64,000 nt of DNA. Origin: an uncultured Bacilli bacterium (GTDB taxonomy: Bacteria; Bacillota_I; Bacilli_A; RF39; UBA660). Shown one piece after another: positions 53,324 to 62,745 of this stretch (its first letter is position 1; each line of letters begins with the position of its first letter). Made by a program: the position numbers and the translations under genes. The stretch covers positions 1 through 64,000 of the forward strand of contig CAJTRV010000005.1 of the NCBI GenBank assembly GCA_910578855.1, written 5' to 3'. The notes below the pieces were generated by a model. It was not told where the DNA came from and searched no databases. It worked only from the letters and a program-made list of their open reading frames with translations.

Positions 53324-55232
53324 ACTTTTGAATTTTATAATCATCATTTAAGGTAAAATCGACGTTTTCTTCAATCCATTCTTTACGAGGTTCTACTTTA
53401 TCTCCCATTAAGACACTAACCCGTTTTTCGGCAAGGGCCGCATCAGCAATGCTTACTTTAAATAGACGTCTTGTTTCTGGTGCCATCGTCGTTACTTTTA
53501 ATTCAGGCCAGTTCATCTCTCCTAGTCCTTTGTAACGTGAAAGGTGCGTCTTTTTACCTTTATATTTATTTAATATTTCGCGCATTTCTTCATCAGTCCA
53601 AGCATATTCTTTCTCTTTTCCGCATTCGATTTTATATAAAGGAGGATCGGCAACATATAATCGTCCCGTTTCAATTAATCCTTTCATATAACGATAGAAA
53701 AATGTAAGTAACAATACTTGAATATGGGCTCCATCATCATCGGCATCGGTCATGATGATAACTTTGGCATAGTTAGAATCAGAAGCGACAAAGTCACTTC
53801 CGACTCCAGCTCCAATTGTATGAATCATCGTATTGATTTCTTCATTTTTTAAAATTTCTTCCATCCGTGCTTTTTCACAGTTCAAGACTTTACCTCGAAG
53901 TGGTAAAATTGCTTGATACTTACTATCACGACCAGATTTAGCCGAACCACCAGCAGAATCTCCCTCAACTAAAAATAATTCATTGCGTTTCGGATCTTTC
54001 TTCTGAGCGACAGCTAGTTTCCCACTGAGAACACGTTCTCGTTTGCCCCGGTCTTTACCATTTCGGGCCTCATCACGGGCTTTACGAGCAGCTTCGCGTA
54101 CTTGTTTACTCTTGATCATTTTATTTAAAATCTTCGTCGCAATCTCTTTATTTTCCTCAAGGAAGAATTGAAGTTTTTCACTGACGATATTATCAACTAC
54201 ATTTCGGGCAAGCGGTGTTCCAAGTTTCCCTTTGGTTTGACCCTCAAACTGTAATAAATTTTCGGGAATTTGTAAACTGATAATGGCCGTTATTCCCTCA
54301 CGGGTATCGTTTCCCTCTAAATTTTTATCTTTGGCTTTTAGATACCCATTGGTTCGGGCATAATCGTTGAAAATCCGGGTTAAAGCTGTTTTAAAGCCAA
54401 CGACATGGGTTCCCCCATCATTGGTTTTAACATTGTTGACAAACGAAATTAAATTCTCGGAATAGTCTTCGGTATATTGAAATGCTACCTCGACTCGAAT
54501 GTCTTCTTTTACTCCTTCAAAGCCAACCACATTATGGAGGGCTTTTTTATTTTCATTCACACTCTCGACAAACGCCTCTAACCCTTTTTCATAGTGAAAC
54601 AACTTTTCTTTTTGATCTTCTTCATCGATCACATGAACGGTTAATCCTTTTAACAAAAATGCACATTCCTGCATTCGCTCACAAACGGTAGTAAAAGAGA
54701 ATGTCGTCGTCGAAAAGATTTCTGGATCTGGTAAGAATTGAACCCGGGTTCCGGTCCTACTGGTTTTTGTCAACCGTTTCAACGGTGCATCTAATTTCCC
54801 ACCATCACAAAAGGAAATCTCATGTTCATAACCATCCCGGTTGATATGCACCCGCATCCATTTACTAAGGGCATTCACGACACTAGCTCCAACACCATGA
54901 AGACCACCAGATACTTTATATCCACCCTCTTCAAATTTTCCACCAGCGTGCAATACCGTGTAAATTACCTCAGGAGTAGAAACGCCCGATGGATGTTTTC
55001 CAACCGGAACTCCCCGTCCTTCATCTTCGACACTCACCGATCCATCACGGTGTAAGATAATCGTAATTTTCTTTCCATAGCCATTGATTACTTCATCGAT
55101 TCCATTATCGACAATCTCCCACACCAAATGGTGAAGTCCTCGTTTATCTGTTGAACCAATATACATCCCCGGCCGCTTTCTTACAGCCTCTAGCCCTTCT
55201 AATATCTTAATTGAACTTTCATCATATGCCAT
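53322..55232 (-). CDS. parE: DNA topoisomerase IV subunit B
   Basis: 636 residues. GHKL ATPase domain at the N-terminus (RPGMYIGS, then EIVDNGIDE and the GGLHGVGASVVNALS ATP lid), transducer domain, then a TOPRIM domain with EGDSAGGSAKSGRD and DADDDGAHI for magnesium binding. Supplies ATP-driven strand passage to ParC. The order parE-parC is conserved in Bacilli. GAGGTGAT precedes the ATG. Confidence 0.97.
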   Translation of the reverse strand: MAYDESSIKILEGLEAVRKRPGMYIGSTDKRGLHHLVWEIVDNGIDEVINGYGKKITIILHRDGSVSVEDEGRGVPVGKHPSGVSTPEVIYTVLHAGGKFEEGGYKVSGGLHGVGASVVNALSKWMRVHINRDGYEHEISFCDGGKLDAPLKRLTKTSRTGTRVQFLPDPEIFSTTTFSFTTVCERMQECAFLLKGLTVHVIDEEDQKEKLFHYEKGLEAFVESVNENKKALHNVVGFEGVKEDIRVEVAFQYTEDYSENLISFVNNVKTNDGGTHVVGFKTALTRIFNDYARTNGYLKAKDKNLEGNDTREGITAIISLQIPENLLQFEGQTKGKLGTPLARNVVDNIVSEKLQFFLEENKEIATKILNKMIKSKQVREAARKARDEARNGKDRGKRERVLSGKLAVAQKKDPKRNELFLVEGDSAGGSAKSGRDSKYQAILPLRGKVLNCEKARMEEILKNEEINTMIHTIGAGVGSDFVASDSNYAKVIIMTDADDDGAHIQVLLLTFFYRYMKGLIETGRLYVADPPLYKIECGKEKEYAWTDEEMREILNKYKGKKTHLSRYKGLGEMNWPELKVTTMAPETRRLFKVSIADAALAEKRVSVLMGDKVEPRKEWIEENVDFTLNDDYKIQK

Positions 55233-55309
55233 ACTATCACCTCATTTATCTCATTCATTATAACAGAAAGAATAAGAAATCACAAATATCTTACGTTATT
55301 TTGCCAAGC

Positions 55310-55331
55310 AAAAAGCCACACGCTTGTGACT
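55310..55331 (-). terminator. Terminator of trxA
   Basis: A 7-bp stem (AGTCACA/TGTGGCT with one G-U) around AGCG, then TTTTT. Confidence 0.7.
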
Positions 55332-55335
55332 AGTT

Positions 55336-55647
55336 CTATTTACTCTCTTCAATCCATGAAGTTAACATTTCCTTGGGCATAAATCCACTTTTTTGTGATA
55401 CTACTTGCCCATTTTTCATTAAAAATAATGTTGGAACACTCATGACCCCATATTGTTGGGCCAAAGCACGACTCTCATCGATATCAACTTTGACAATGTT
55501 AATCCCTGATCGGTCTGTATCTAGTTCCTCCAACACCGGTCCTAACATCTTACATGGTCCACACCAAGTGGCAAAAAAGTCGACTAACACCAAGTCTCCA
55601 GCCACCATTTCTTTAAAATTTCCTTCATTCGCATGCATTACAGCCAT
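55336..55647 (-). CDS. trxA: Thioredoxin
   Basis: 103 residues with the active site W28-C29-G30-P31-C32 and the cis-Pro loop SVPTLFLMKNG. Cytoplasmic disulfide reductase for ribonucleotide reductase and other proteins. It starts 2 bases after the cvpA-like gene, so both share a transcript. Terminator follows. Confidence 0.97.
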   Translation of the reverse strand: MAVMHANEGNFKEMVAGDLVLVDFFATWCGPCKMLGPVLEELDTDRSGINIVKVDIDESRALAQQYGVMSVPTLFLMKNGQVVSQKSGFMPKEMLTSWIEESK

Positions 55648-55649
55648 AT

Positions 55650-56378
55650 CTATTCTCCTTTCTGTTGATCCTCATATTTACTTAAAACCGTATCAATTCC
55701 TATAATTTCGATTTTCTTATTATCGACTAACTTCTGAACTGATTTGGTGGTTACAATTTTGTATTTCAACAACAAATCGAGGGCTTCCAAATTAAATTCA
55801 TTGGCATTATCAAGTGTCTCATACTTTTCTTTTAAATCATGGAACTCTTCAAATACTGCAAGCCCATCTTTTGTATAATGTGACAAAACCGGGGTATTAT
55901 GCAGAATTTCATCCTTGAACTTCGAATTCTCCAACCCTTCAATATCAAAAATTGGTAACGTCAAGATATAAAGTCCAATAAATGCCATGATAGAATACTC
56001 AACCATTCCAACCACTGCCCCTAATAACTTTGAGGGAATCCCCAAAATAATGGTAAACTTTAATAGCGTTTCGAATATCTTACTAGCAAATAAGAGCACC
56101 CGAAATAGAATCATCAATAATGAAAATACAATCATAAAAGCAATTACTTCATAGAGCACAATATTTAAAACGGTTACGCCTTTTAAGACTCCACCAAATT
56201 TAAAAAATGGCAGCCATGTATATAGTAAACCAGAGATATAGTTTTTTAATAGATATGATAGTATGATCACAATAATAAATCCAACAAAGGAGATCAATTG
56301 TTTTGTAAAACCATTTTTGTACCCCATTACAGCGCCAAATAGGATTACCAATATAATAATAACATCAATCATATTCAT
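55650..56378 (-). CDS. CvpA-family membrane protein
   Basis: About 242 residues with four to five membrane helices. The first helix IDVIIILVILFGAVMGYKNG is the CvpA signature. CvpA affects colicin V production in E. coli and biofilm formation and stress resistance elsewhere; molecular role unknown. The start at 56378 has GGAAGG 9 bases upstream. Divergent from rnhC and followed by trxA. In many Bacilli cvpA lies between rnhC and mutS2; mutS2 is absent here. Confidence 0.9.
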   Translation of the reverse strand: MNMIDVIIILVILFGAVMGYKNGFTKQLISFVGFIIVIILSYLLKNYISGLLYTWLPFFKFGGVLKGVTVLNIVLYEVIAFMIVFSLLMILFRVLLFASKIFETLLKFTIILGIPSKLLGAVVGMVEYSIMAFIGLYILTLPIFDIEGLENSKFKDEILHNTPVLSHYTKDGLAVFEEFHDLKEKYETLDNANEFNLEALDLLLKYKIVTTKSVQKLVDNKKIEIIGIDTVLSKYEDQQKGE

Positions 56379-56476
56379 GGTTATCATCCTTCCTATTAAA
56401 ATTATATTACATTTTGGCAAAAAAAGAAAGCATTTCTCAAGTTAGTATGATAAAATATTCTTAAGGATGGTGGATT

Positions 56477-57433
56477 ATGACAATTACATTAAAGATTAGT
56501 GCGAATACAAGAGCAAAAATGGTGGAATATTTTCAAGATAAAAAACGAGAGAAAACACCACCCTATGCGGTGTTTCAAGCTGATGAGGCGGATACCGTTG
56601 TCACCTTATATGAATCAGGAAAAGTTGTGTTTCAAGGAGTAAGTGCTGATATCGATGCTGCAATGTGGAAACAAGTTGAAATGAATTTGAATCCTGGTAA
56701 AAAAATTGAAGAGAAAAATAGCGAAGACAAAAAGAAAGATGATAAAAAAAAGACAGATGGATTTGATCCTGCCATTTACTATGCGAATAGTATTGGCTCT
56801 GACGAAGTGGGTACCGGTGATTACTTTGGACCCATCGTTGTATCAAGCGCTTATATCACCAAAGAGGATATCCCATTTCTAGAGGGCCTAGGAGTCAAAG
56901 ATTCAAAGAAAATGACCGATGAAAAAATTCTCGAAGTGGTTCCAAGCATTATTAAACGAATTCCTTATCAGAGTATTATTTTAACCAACCGGGAATACAA
57001 TGCTAATTACAGTCAAGATATTAACATGAATAAAATCAAAGCCCTTCTTCATAATAAAGTTTTAGGAAAATTAAAAAACGAAGGATATCCCTATGACTAT
57101 ATCGTCGTCGATCAGTTTGCCAAACCATACGTCTATTATCACTATTTAAAAGATACCCCCCAAGTAGTTCGCAATATCACATTTATGACCAAAGCGGAAG
57201 ATAAAGTCCTAAGTGTTGCCTGTGCCTCGTTAATTAGTCGGTTTATTTTTCTAAAAGAATTCGATAAACTTGGAAAATCGATGGATTTATTTCTATATAA
57301 AGGGGCTGGAAATAAGGTTGATGAAGTTGGGGTTTTGATTGCCAAGAAATATGGCATTGCTAAATTAAATGAATGTGCCAAATTAAACTTTAAAAACACA
57401 GAAAAAATAAAGATATTATTAGAGGAATCATGA
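56477..57433 (+). CDS. rnhC: Ribonuclease HIII
   Basis: 318 residues. The N-terminal TBP-like substrate-binding domain (about 1-70) and a charged Lys/Asp linker (80-95) precede the catalytic domain GSDEVGTGDYFGPI, with the family's D109-E110 and further acidic residues in DQFAKP. Cuts RNA in RNA-DNA hybrids. The DEVGTGD motif separates HIII from HII. Divergent from the cvpA-like gene, terminator follows. GGATGGTGG is the ribosome site. Confidence 0.97.
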   Translation: MTITLKISANTRAKMVEYFQDKKREKTPPYAVFQADEADTVVTLYESGKVVFQGVSADIDAAMWKQVEMNLNPGKKIEEKNSEDKKKDDKKKTDGFDPAIYYANSIGSDEVGTGDYFGPIVVSSAYITKEDIPFLEGLGVKDSKKMTDEKILEVVPSIIKRIPYQSIILTNREYNANYSQDINMNKIKALLHNKVLGKLKNEGYPYDYIVVDQFAKPYVYYHYLKDTPQVVRNITFMTKAEDKVLSVACASLISRFIFLKEFDKLGKSMDLFLYKGAGNKVDEVGVLIAKKYGIAKLNECAKLNFKNTEKIKILLEES

Positions 57434-57436
57434 TAA

Positions 57437-57460
57437 GAGGAATCATGATGTTCCTTTTTT
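57437..57460 (+). terminator. Terminator of rnhC
   Basis: AGGAA/TTCCT stem with inner TCATGA and seven T, immediately after the stop codon. Confidence 0.7.
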
Positions 57461-57543
57461 TATAATCTTATGAGAATCATTAATAATTTCATTAGCTTCT
57501 TTCAACGCTTCATCTACTTTAGTTATAAGTATTTAGAACACAG

Positions 57544-57577
57544 AAAAAGAAACAGTTTATCTTTCTGTTTCTTTTTT
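57544..57577. terminator. Bidirectional terminator at the end of murC
   Basis: A perfect 12-bp stem AAAAAGAAACAG/CTGTTTCTTTTT with a 9-base loop, A- and T-rich at its ends; the murC stop enters the stem. Confidence 0.85.
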
Positions 57578-58889
57578 ATGATATTTGGTTTTGTCGTTTT
57601 TCTTGATAATCATGTTCTAATACGGAAAGATCATTAGGACTCATAAATAGAATAACGGCATTATCCCATTTTAATAATTTATCAGCTTCATCCATAGCGA
57701 GATGTTCACCATGATTTAAGCGCTCAATAATGTTATCACTCGTTACATGAGGATAATCTTCTTGTTTTTCCCGCGCTGGATGAATATCTAATACATAGGA
57801 ATAATCTGCCTGATTCATGACTTCGGCTAATTCATCAGCAAACTCCTCAGTTCTAGTAAACGTATGAGGTTGAAACACCGTAATAATTTTTTTGTCAGGA
57901 TATTTTTGCTTTGTTGCCTTAATAGTAGCCCGAACCTCAGTTGGATGATGGGCATAATCATCGACACAGATAATATCCCCGATCTTAGTTTCACTATACC
58001 GCCGTTTGGCTCCAGGATAAGTTTTAAATATCTTGTTTACGTCTTTGGCTTCCATTCGTTCATAATAGCATATTGAAATCACAGCAAGCGCATCTAACAG
58101 CATATGTTTTCCATAGATTGGAAGATCAAAGAATCCATAATAATTATCTTCAACGAACACCTCAAAACTTGTTCCTTTCGCATGATAATTCACATTACGA
58201 GCTTGGATATCATTATCATCGTCAATTCCATAGAAGAAAATTGGCTTATTTACTTCTAAGGCATGTGTATAAGGATCATCTCCACAACAGATAATCATCT
58301 TTTCCGCTTTATTCGCATATTCCGTATACGCACTAATCACATCATCTATATTTTTAAAATAGTCAACATGATCTAGTTCGATATTCGTAATGATCGCATA
58401 AGTTGGTGTATATTCCAAAAAATGACGCTTATATTCGCAGGCTTCTAAGATAAAATAATGATTGTCTTTATCTGCATGTCCAGTTCCATCTCCAATCAGA
58501 TAGTTTGCCCCTTTTAGGGTATTTAACACATGGGCAAGCATTGAAGTCGTCGTCGTTTTTCCATGACAACCTGCAACACAAATTGTTTCAAATTTCTTTG
58601 TAAGTTTTCCCACCATCTGTTGATAGGTATACATTTTTAGATTGAACGCCATAGCTTTTCTTACTTCGGCATTATTTTCTTCTGTAAACGTAGTACCACG
58701 AACAATGATCAAATCTTCAGTAATATTTTTCTCATCAAATTCCAACACCGGAATTCCCATTTCAATTAGACGATCCTCAGTAAAGAAATGGGTTGGTTTA
58801 TCACTCCCCTGTACTTGATATCCCAAAGAATGCATGATTTGCGCAAGCGCGCTCATTCCAGACCCCTTTATTCCTATAAAATGATACAT
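57576..58889 (-). CDS. murC: UDP-N-acetylmuramate--L-alanine ligase
   Basis: 437 residues, normal. Adds L-alanine to UDP-MurNAc, the first peptide step of peptidoglycan. GIKGSGMSALA opens the UDP-binding domain, CHGKTTTTSML (about 108-118) is the ATP P-loop, and DDYAHHPTEV and FQPHTFTRT are Mur-ligase signatures. GGAGGAAGAT precedes the ATG. Stand-alone unit after the M23 gene with its own strong terminator. It works downstream of glmS-derived precursors. Confidence 0.98.
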   Translation of the reverse strand: MYHFIGIKGSGMSALAQIMHSLGYQVQGSDKPTHFFTEDRLIEMGIPVLEFDEKNITEDLIIVRGTTFTEENNAEVRKAMAFNLKMYTYQQMVGKLTKKFETICVAGCHGKTTTTSMLAHVLNTLKGANYLIGDGTGHADKDNHYFILEACEYKRHFLEYTPTYAIITNIELDHVDYFKNIDDVISAYTEYANKAEKMIICCGDDPYTHALEVNKPIFFYGIDDDNDIQARNVNYHAKGTSFEVFVEDNYYGFFDLPIYGKHMLLDALAVISICYYERMEAKDVNKIFKTYPGAKRRYSETKIGDIICVDDYAHHPTEVRATIKATKQKYPDKKIITVFQPHTFTRTEEFADELAEVMNQADYSYVLDIHPAREKQEDYPHVTSDNIIERLNHGEHLAMDEADKLLKWDNAVILFMSPNDLSVLEHDYQEKRQNQIS

Positions 58890-58944
58890 AATCTTCCTCC
58901 TTGTATAATCATTGTACGACTGTTTCCAAGTGATACTTTTTTTC

Positions 58945-60189
58945 TTAACGAACAGACCAGCTACTTGGAAAATTAATATATTGTGCTGGATCTTGCCAGC
59001 TATTTCTTAAATGATTGATGTAACTTGACCAGCTATAACAACTAGATCCGGCATACATATATGGACAATCTGATACTTCAAGGTGTAAATGAATTCCATA
59101 GGCATTTCCTGTCTCCCCCATGATTCCAATGTAATCATTCGCTGAAACAACCTGTCCTTCATAAATACCAGGGGCAAAGCTTGCCAAATGAACATACGTT
59201 GAACCGACAATCTTGCCATTGTAATTATGCGCAATGCGGACTAATTTAGCACCATAGATATCATAACCTACAAAGTAAATAACCCCAGCAGCAATTGGAT
59301 ATACCTTGGTGTTATAACGATTACTAGATGATACATCAATTCCATAATGGAATTCATCAAAATCACGACCTCCAAAATTACTCGTAACATATCCATTTAA
59401 AATTGGTCTAATAAAAGAACCTGTACTGGCAACATCGCCAGGGCCATTACCATTACTACCAGAATTGGAATTGTTGCTTGGTGGATCAGCTTTGGGAATC
59501 ACGGCACAATCGATACCGATAACATCATTCGGCTGGCATCCTTTGTTCCGATATAAAGTCACCATCTTTTCCGCTTGTTTGATCTGTTCTTCAACACTCG
59601 GCATTCCTTCCTTAATATGGGCTGATTCCTCACTAATTTTTTCTTTTTCATCCGATAACTGTTGCTCGAGTTTTTTTAACTCTTTGTCTTTACTTGCCAG
59701 TTCTTTTTTCTTCTTTTGATTGTCTTTAATTAAATTATTTAAATCCTTAATTACTTGATCATTATACTCTGTAATTTGTTCGACCAAAGCCATACGATAT
59801 ACCATATCCGTTAATGTATCAGCACCAAAGACATAATCCAAATAGAAATTATCGCCATTTGATACCTGGGCATAACGGATCAACTCTTTTGATTCTGCTT
59901 CCTTTTTCTTAATCTCTTCATTATTCTTTTTGATTTGTTCCTGCAATTGAGCTTGATCTTGTTTGATCTGTTCCATTTGATCCTGCAGTTTTACAATGGT
60001 CGCTTGAATCTTTTTAATCTCCGCATCATTGGTGGCAATTTTATCCTGCTTTTCCTTTAACTCCGCTGTATATTTATTTACTTTATCAATATAATCTTGG
60101 AGTGTTTCGGCATGAACCGACTGTGGAAACATCGTCAAAGTGATTCCAAATATTAATCCAATTATCATACTCTGTTTGATCTGTTTCAT
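58945..60189 (-). CDS. M23 murein hydrolase with coiled coil (EnvC/PcsB-like)
   Basis: 414 residues. A signal peptide (about 1-27, ends SVHAE), a long coiled coil (about 30-215; KIATNDAEIKKIQATIVKLQ and later heptads), a short Gly/Ser linker, and a LytM/M23 zinc peptidase domain (about 270-400) with HYGIDV, a Tyr-x-His motif and HLHLE. The first H-x3-D and the HLH are zinc ligands. Secreted; likely cuts peptidoglycan cross-links during division. The coiled coil may couple it to FtsEX-type complexes (inference). GGGGTTGTGATAG gives a weak ribosome site. Confidence 0.93.
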   Translation of the reverse strand: MKQIKQSMIIGLIFGITLTMFPQSVHAETLQDYIDKVNKYTAELKEKQDKIATNDAEIKKIQATIVKLQDQMEQIKQDQAQLQEQIKKNNEEIKKKEAESKELIRYAQVSNGDNFYLDYVFGADTLTDMVYRMALVEQITEYNDQVIKDLNNLIKDNQKKKKELASKDKELKKLEQQLSDEKEKISEESAHIKEGMPSVEEQIKQAEKMVTLYRNKGCQPNDVIGIDCAVIPKADPPSNNSNSGSNGNGPGDVASTGSFIRPILNGYVTSNFGGRDFDEFHYGIDVSSSNRYNTKVYPIAAGVIYFVGYDIYGAKLVRIAHNYNGKIVGSTYVHLASFAPGIYEGQVVSANDYIGIMGETGNAYGIHLHLEVSDCPYMYAGSSCYSWSSYINHLRNSWQDPAQYINFPSSWSVR

Positions 60190-60314
60190 CTATCACAACC
60201 CCTTCATATCTAGTATACCATATCCTAACCAGAAAAAAAAGAAGGTGGTATTTTTAAATTTAACCATTTTTTGATTTTGTTAAGAATTTGTCAAACAAAA
60301 ATACAATAGTACTG

Positions 60315-60338
60315 AAAAAAGAAGCATTAACGTGCTTC
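60315..60338 (-). terminator. Terminator of spoVS
   Basis: GAAGCA/TGCTTC stem around CGTTAA with six T; the TAA stop is in the loop. Confidence 0.8.
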
Positions 60339-60587
60339 TACAATTAATTTAATTGCTGTTCTTTCCTCACCGTCAATTACAATATCTGTAAATGCTGGAA
60401 TACAAATTAAATTTTTTCCAGATGGAGCAACAAATCCCCTCGCGATCGCGACTGCTTTAATTGCTTGATTGAGTGCTCCAGCTCCAATTGCCTGTATTTC
60501 GACACTCCCCTTCTCCCGAAAGACATTTGCAAGGGCCCCGGCGACAGAATTGGGATTTGACTTGGATGAAACTTTAAGTGTTTCCAT
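60327..60587 (-). CDS. spoVS: Stage V sporulation protein S
   Basis: 86 residues, the exact size of SpoVS. ETLKVSSKSNPNSVAGALAN, AIGAGALNQAIKAVAIARGF and the ending GEERTAIKLIVEAR match the family. SpoVS is an Alba-fold protein needed for proper septation and spore coat formation in B. subtilis. Supports a spore-forming lifestyle together with cotE. Monocistronic with its own terminator; GTGAGGAATC upstream. Confidence 0.97.
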   Translation of the reverse strand: METLKVSSKSNPNSVAGALANVFREKGSVEIQAIGAGALNQAIKAVAIARGFVAPSGKNLICIPAFTDIVIDGEERTAIKLIVEAR

Positions 60588-60693
60588 AAATATTGATTCC
60601 TCACTTTCTACAATACATTGTATGAGTGAAAAAGAAAATTATGAGAATCTACTGGCAATCTAATTTTATCTTTTTGTTTGGAATAAGATATCA

Positions 60694-62745
60694 TTATTCT
60701 TTTTCGCTAATAATATTCTTACTACAGAAATAGGTAATTAAGAAGTACCCTCCATAGATTAAGCCTAAGAATATCGCTGTCATGATAATGGAAGAAAGTA
60801 ATTTTTCATTACCGATCGTCGATAAAATATAATCAGCAGTTTGAATTCCAAAAATCGAATGAATTATCGCTAGTAACAATGGTAAACCAAAGAAGATAGC
60901 AATCTGATGGAACAAAGCATGATTGAGCATCGTTTCATCAACACCTAGTTTGCGAAGGGCAATATATTTTTCGCGATTATCTGAGCTTTCTGATAATTCT
61001 TTTAGGGCTAGAATTGCAGCACTTGAAATTAAGAAAATAATTCCCAAATAGATCCCGATAAAAGTCACAAGAGCTCCTAACCCAACACTCGCTTCATAAA
61101 TCATCAATTTACTTGATCCTGATAGTGTTGTCTTGCTGTAATCATAGGCAAGTAGTTCCTGTTCCATCTTTTTCTTAGCTGCGATATCGTTGGCTTTATA
61201 ATTAGCAACAAAGAATTGGCGATAGCGCATATTATCATGAACCGCATGATCAGGGACCAAAATCACCCCAGAATTAATATGGTTAGAACTCATCTCGACA
61301 AATCCATCTTGACAAGTATCATACTTTAATGTATACGTTTTTCCGTTCAACGTAAGAGTTGGCTGCGTTTTTAATCCGGCATCTCGTAATTCCACCATAT
61401 TATTAAAATCAGCAATCACCATATATTCATTCTCCTCTAAGGAATAAGTAGGCATTCCATATAGTTTAGCCAAACGATTGTAATCACTAATTTTCACAAT
61501 ATCTTCTTCCGTATCAACTCGGAGATATTTAAATTGTTTTAACGCTTCATCAATGTAACTTCCCAAGGAAGAACGTAAGGTAATATTTGGACTATGATAA
61601 TAGTAAAATGATACCGCATCTTGGAAGTAACGATCATAATCAACGTTCATATTTTGATAAGTCTCTTCGATTGAAATCTTAGAATCGGCAATCTTAGCTT
61701 CAATATAGTCACCAACTACTTCATCGGGTTTTAAATCATATTTCTTCGCCACTTGAAAATCAGCGGGCGCTAATTTCTTAATGTTAGCAGTCATCGAATT
61801 TTTCAACGATAACGCACTCGATAAAATACAGATTGTTAGAAAAAGCATTAAACAAATCACTGTCATCGAGAAAACTGTGGTATTAATTTTACTATTAATC
61901 TGACGCAAGGTAAACATGTTTAAATTTTTATAATAGACTTTTTTGATCGACATGCATAGTTTTAATAATAATCCTGAGAGTGACCAGAAAATCAAGAATG
62001 TCGCAAAAGCGCCAATTAACATCTGCCAGATTACATCCGTAAATTCAGCAATATTGGTTACCCCTAACGTTACATTATAATAAGCAAACCCTAACATTAC
62101 TACCGCGATCACAAAAATAGCAATACAAATAAAAGGGTTTTTAAGTTTCACTTTTTCACTATGTTTGCTCCCATTTAATAGATCAATTAATTTGCATTTT
62201 CCAATCGAAAGTGTATTGAAAATCATAACCATTAAATACATAATACCAAAGTAAAGAATCGTTTTGATCATCGCAGCACTAGAAAATACAAATGTAAATT
62301 TGTCCATATCAGCTTCAAACATATTAGCCACGACGATGGACATAATCTGTGATAGGGCAATCCCAATCCCCAAGCCAACAATTAAAGATACAACCCCAAT
62401 TAATAGTGTTTCAAAGAATAAAATCTTCGATATCTTCCCTTTGCTCATTCCCAGGGTCATGTATACTCCAAATTCTTTTTTTCGGCGTTTAATTAAAAAT
62501 CGACTGGCATAAATAATGAGAAAGCCCAGGATAAATGAGACAAAGACACTCACTCCTGATAACATCTGCGTCATCAGTTTCATTAACTCATGAGTTGATT
62601 CTGATACTGAAAGCATCGCCGTTTGACTATCAATCGCATTAAAAATGTAGAAGATAGAAACCCCTAGTATTAAGGTAAAAAAATAGATGGCGTAGTCTTT
62701 AAAACTCTTCTTAATATTTTTTAATGATAACTTAAATAACATCAT
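60694..62745 (-). CDS. BceB-type ABC transporter permease (FtsX family)
   Basis: 683 residues. Ten membrane helices in the BceB pattern: one N-terminal helix, three, then groups separated by a large extracytoplasmic domain of about 200 residues (about 320-520) that senses peptide antibiotics such as bacitracin. The FtsX-like regions are SVFVSFILGFLIIYASRF and near the C-terminus. Works with the ATPase overlapping it upstream by 14 bases and the partial kinase further upstream. Likely confers resistance or detoxification of cell-wall-active peptides. Confidence 0.93.
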   Translation of the reverse strand: MMLFKLSLKNIKKSFKDYAIYFFTLILGVSIFYIFNAIDSQTAMLSVSESTHELMKLMTQMLSGVSVFVSFILGFLIIYASRFLIKRRKKEFGVYMTLGMSKGKISKILFFETLLIGVVSLIVGLGIGIALSQIMSIVVANMFEADMDKFTFVFSSAAMIKTILYFGIMYLMVMIFNTLSIGKCKLIDLLNGSKHSEKVKLKNPFICIAIFVIAVVMLGFAYYNVTLGVTNIAEFTDVIWQMLIGAFATFLIFWSLSGLLLKLCMSIKKVYYKNLNMFTLRQINSKINTTVFSMTVICLMLFLTICILSSALSLKNSMTANIKKLAPADFQVAKKYDLKPDEVVGDYIEAKIADSKISIEETYQNMNVDYDRYFQDAVSFYYYHSPNITLRSSLGSYIDEALKQFKYLRVDTEEDIVKISDYNRLAKLYGMPTYSLEENEYMVIADFNNMVELRDAGLKTQPTLTLNGKTYTLKYDTCQDGFVEMSSNHINSGVILVPDHAVHDNMRYRQFFVANYKANDIAAKKKMEQELLAYDYSKTTLSGSSKLMIYEASVGLGALVTFIGIYLGIIFLISSAAILALKELSESSDNREKYIALRKLGVDETMLNHALFHQIAIFFGLPLLLAIIHSIFGIQTADYILSTIGNEKLLSSIIMTAIFLGLIYGGYFLITYFCSKNIISEKE

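Noticed and set aside
57462..57543. Coding-like minus-strand fragment (DEALKEANEIINDSHK)
   Set aside because: About 30 codons without start or ribosome site, between two terminators; too short to support.
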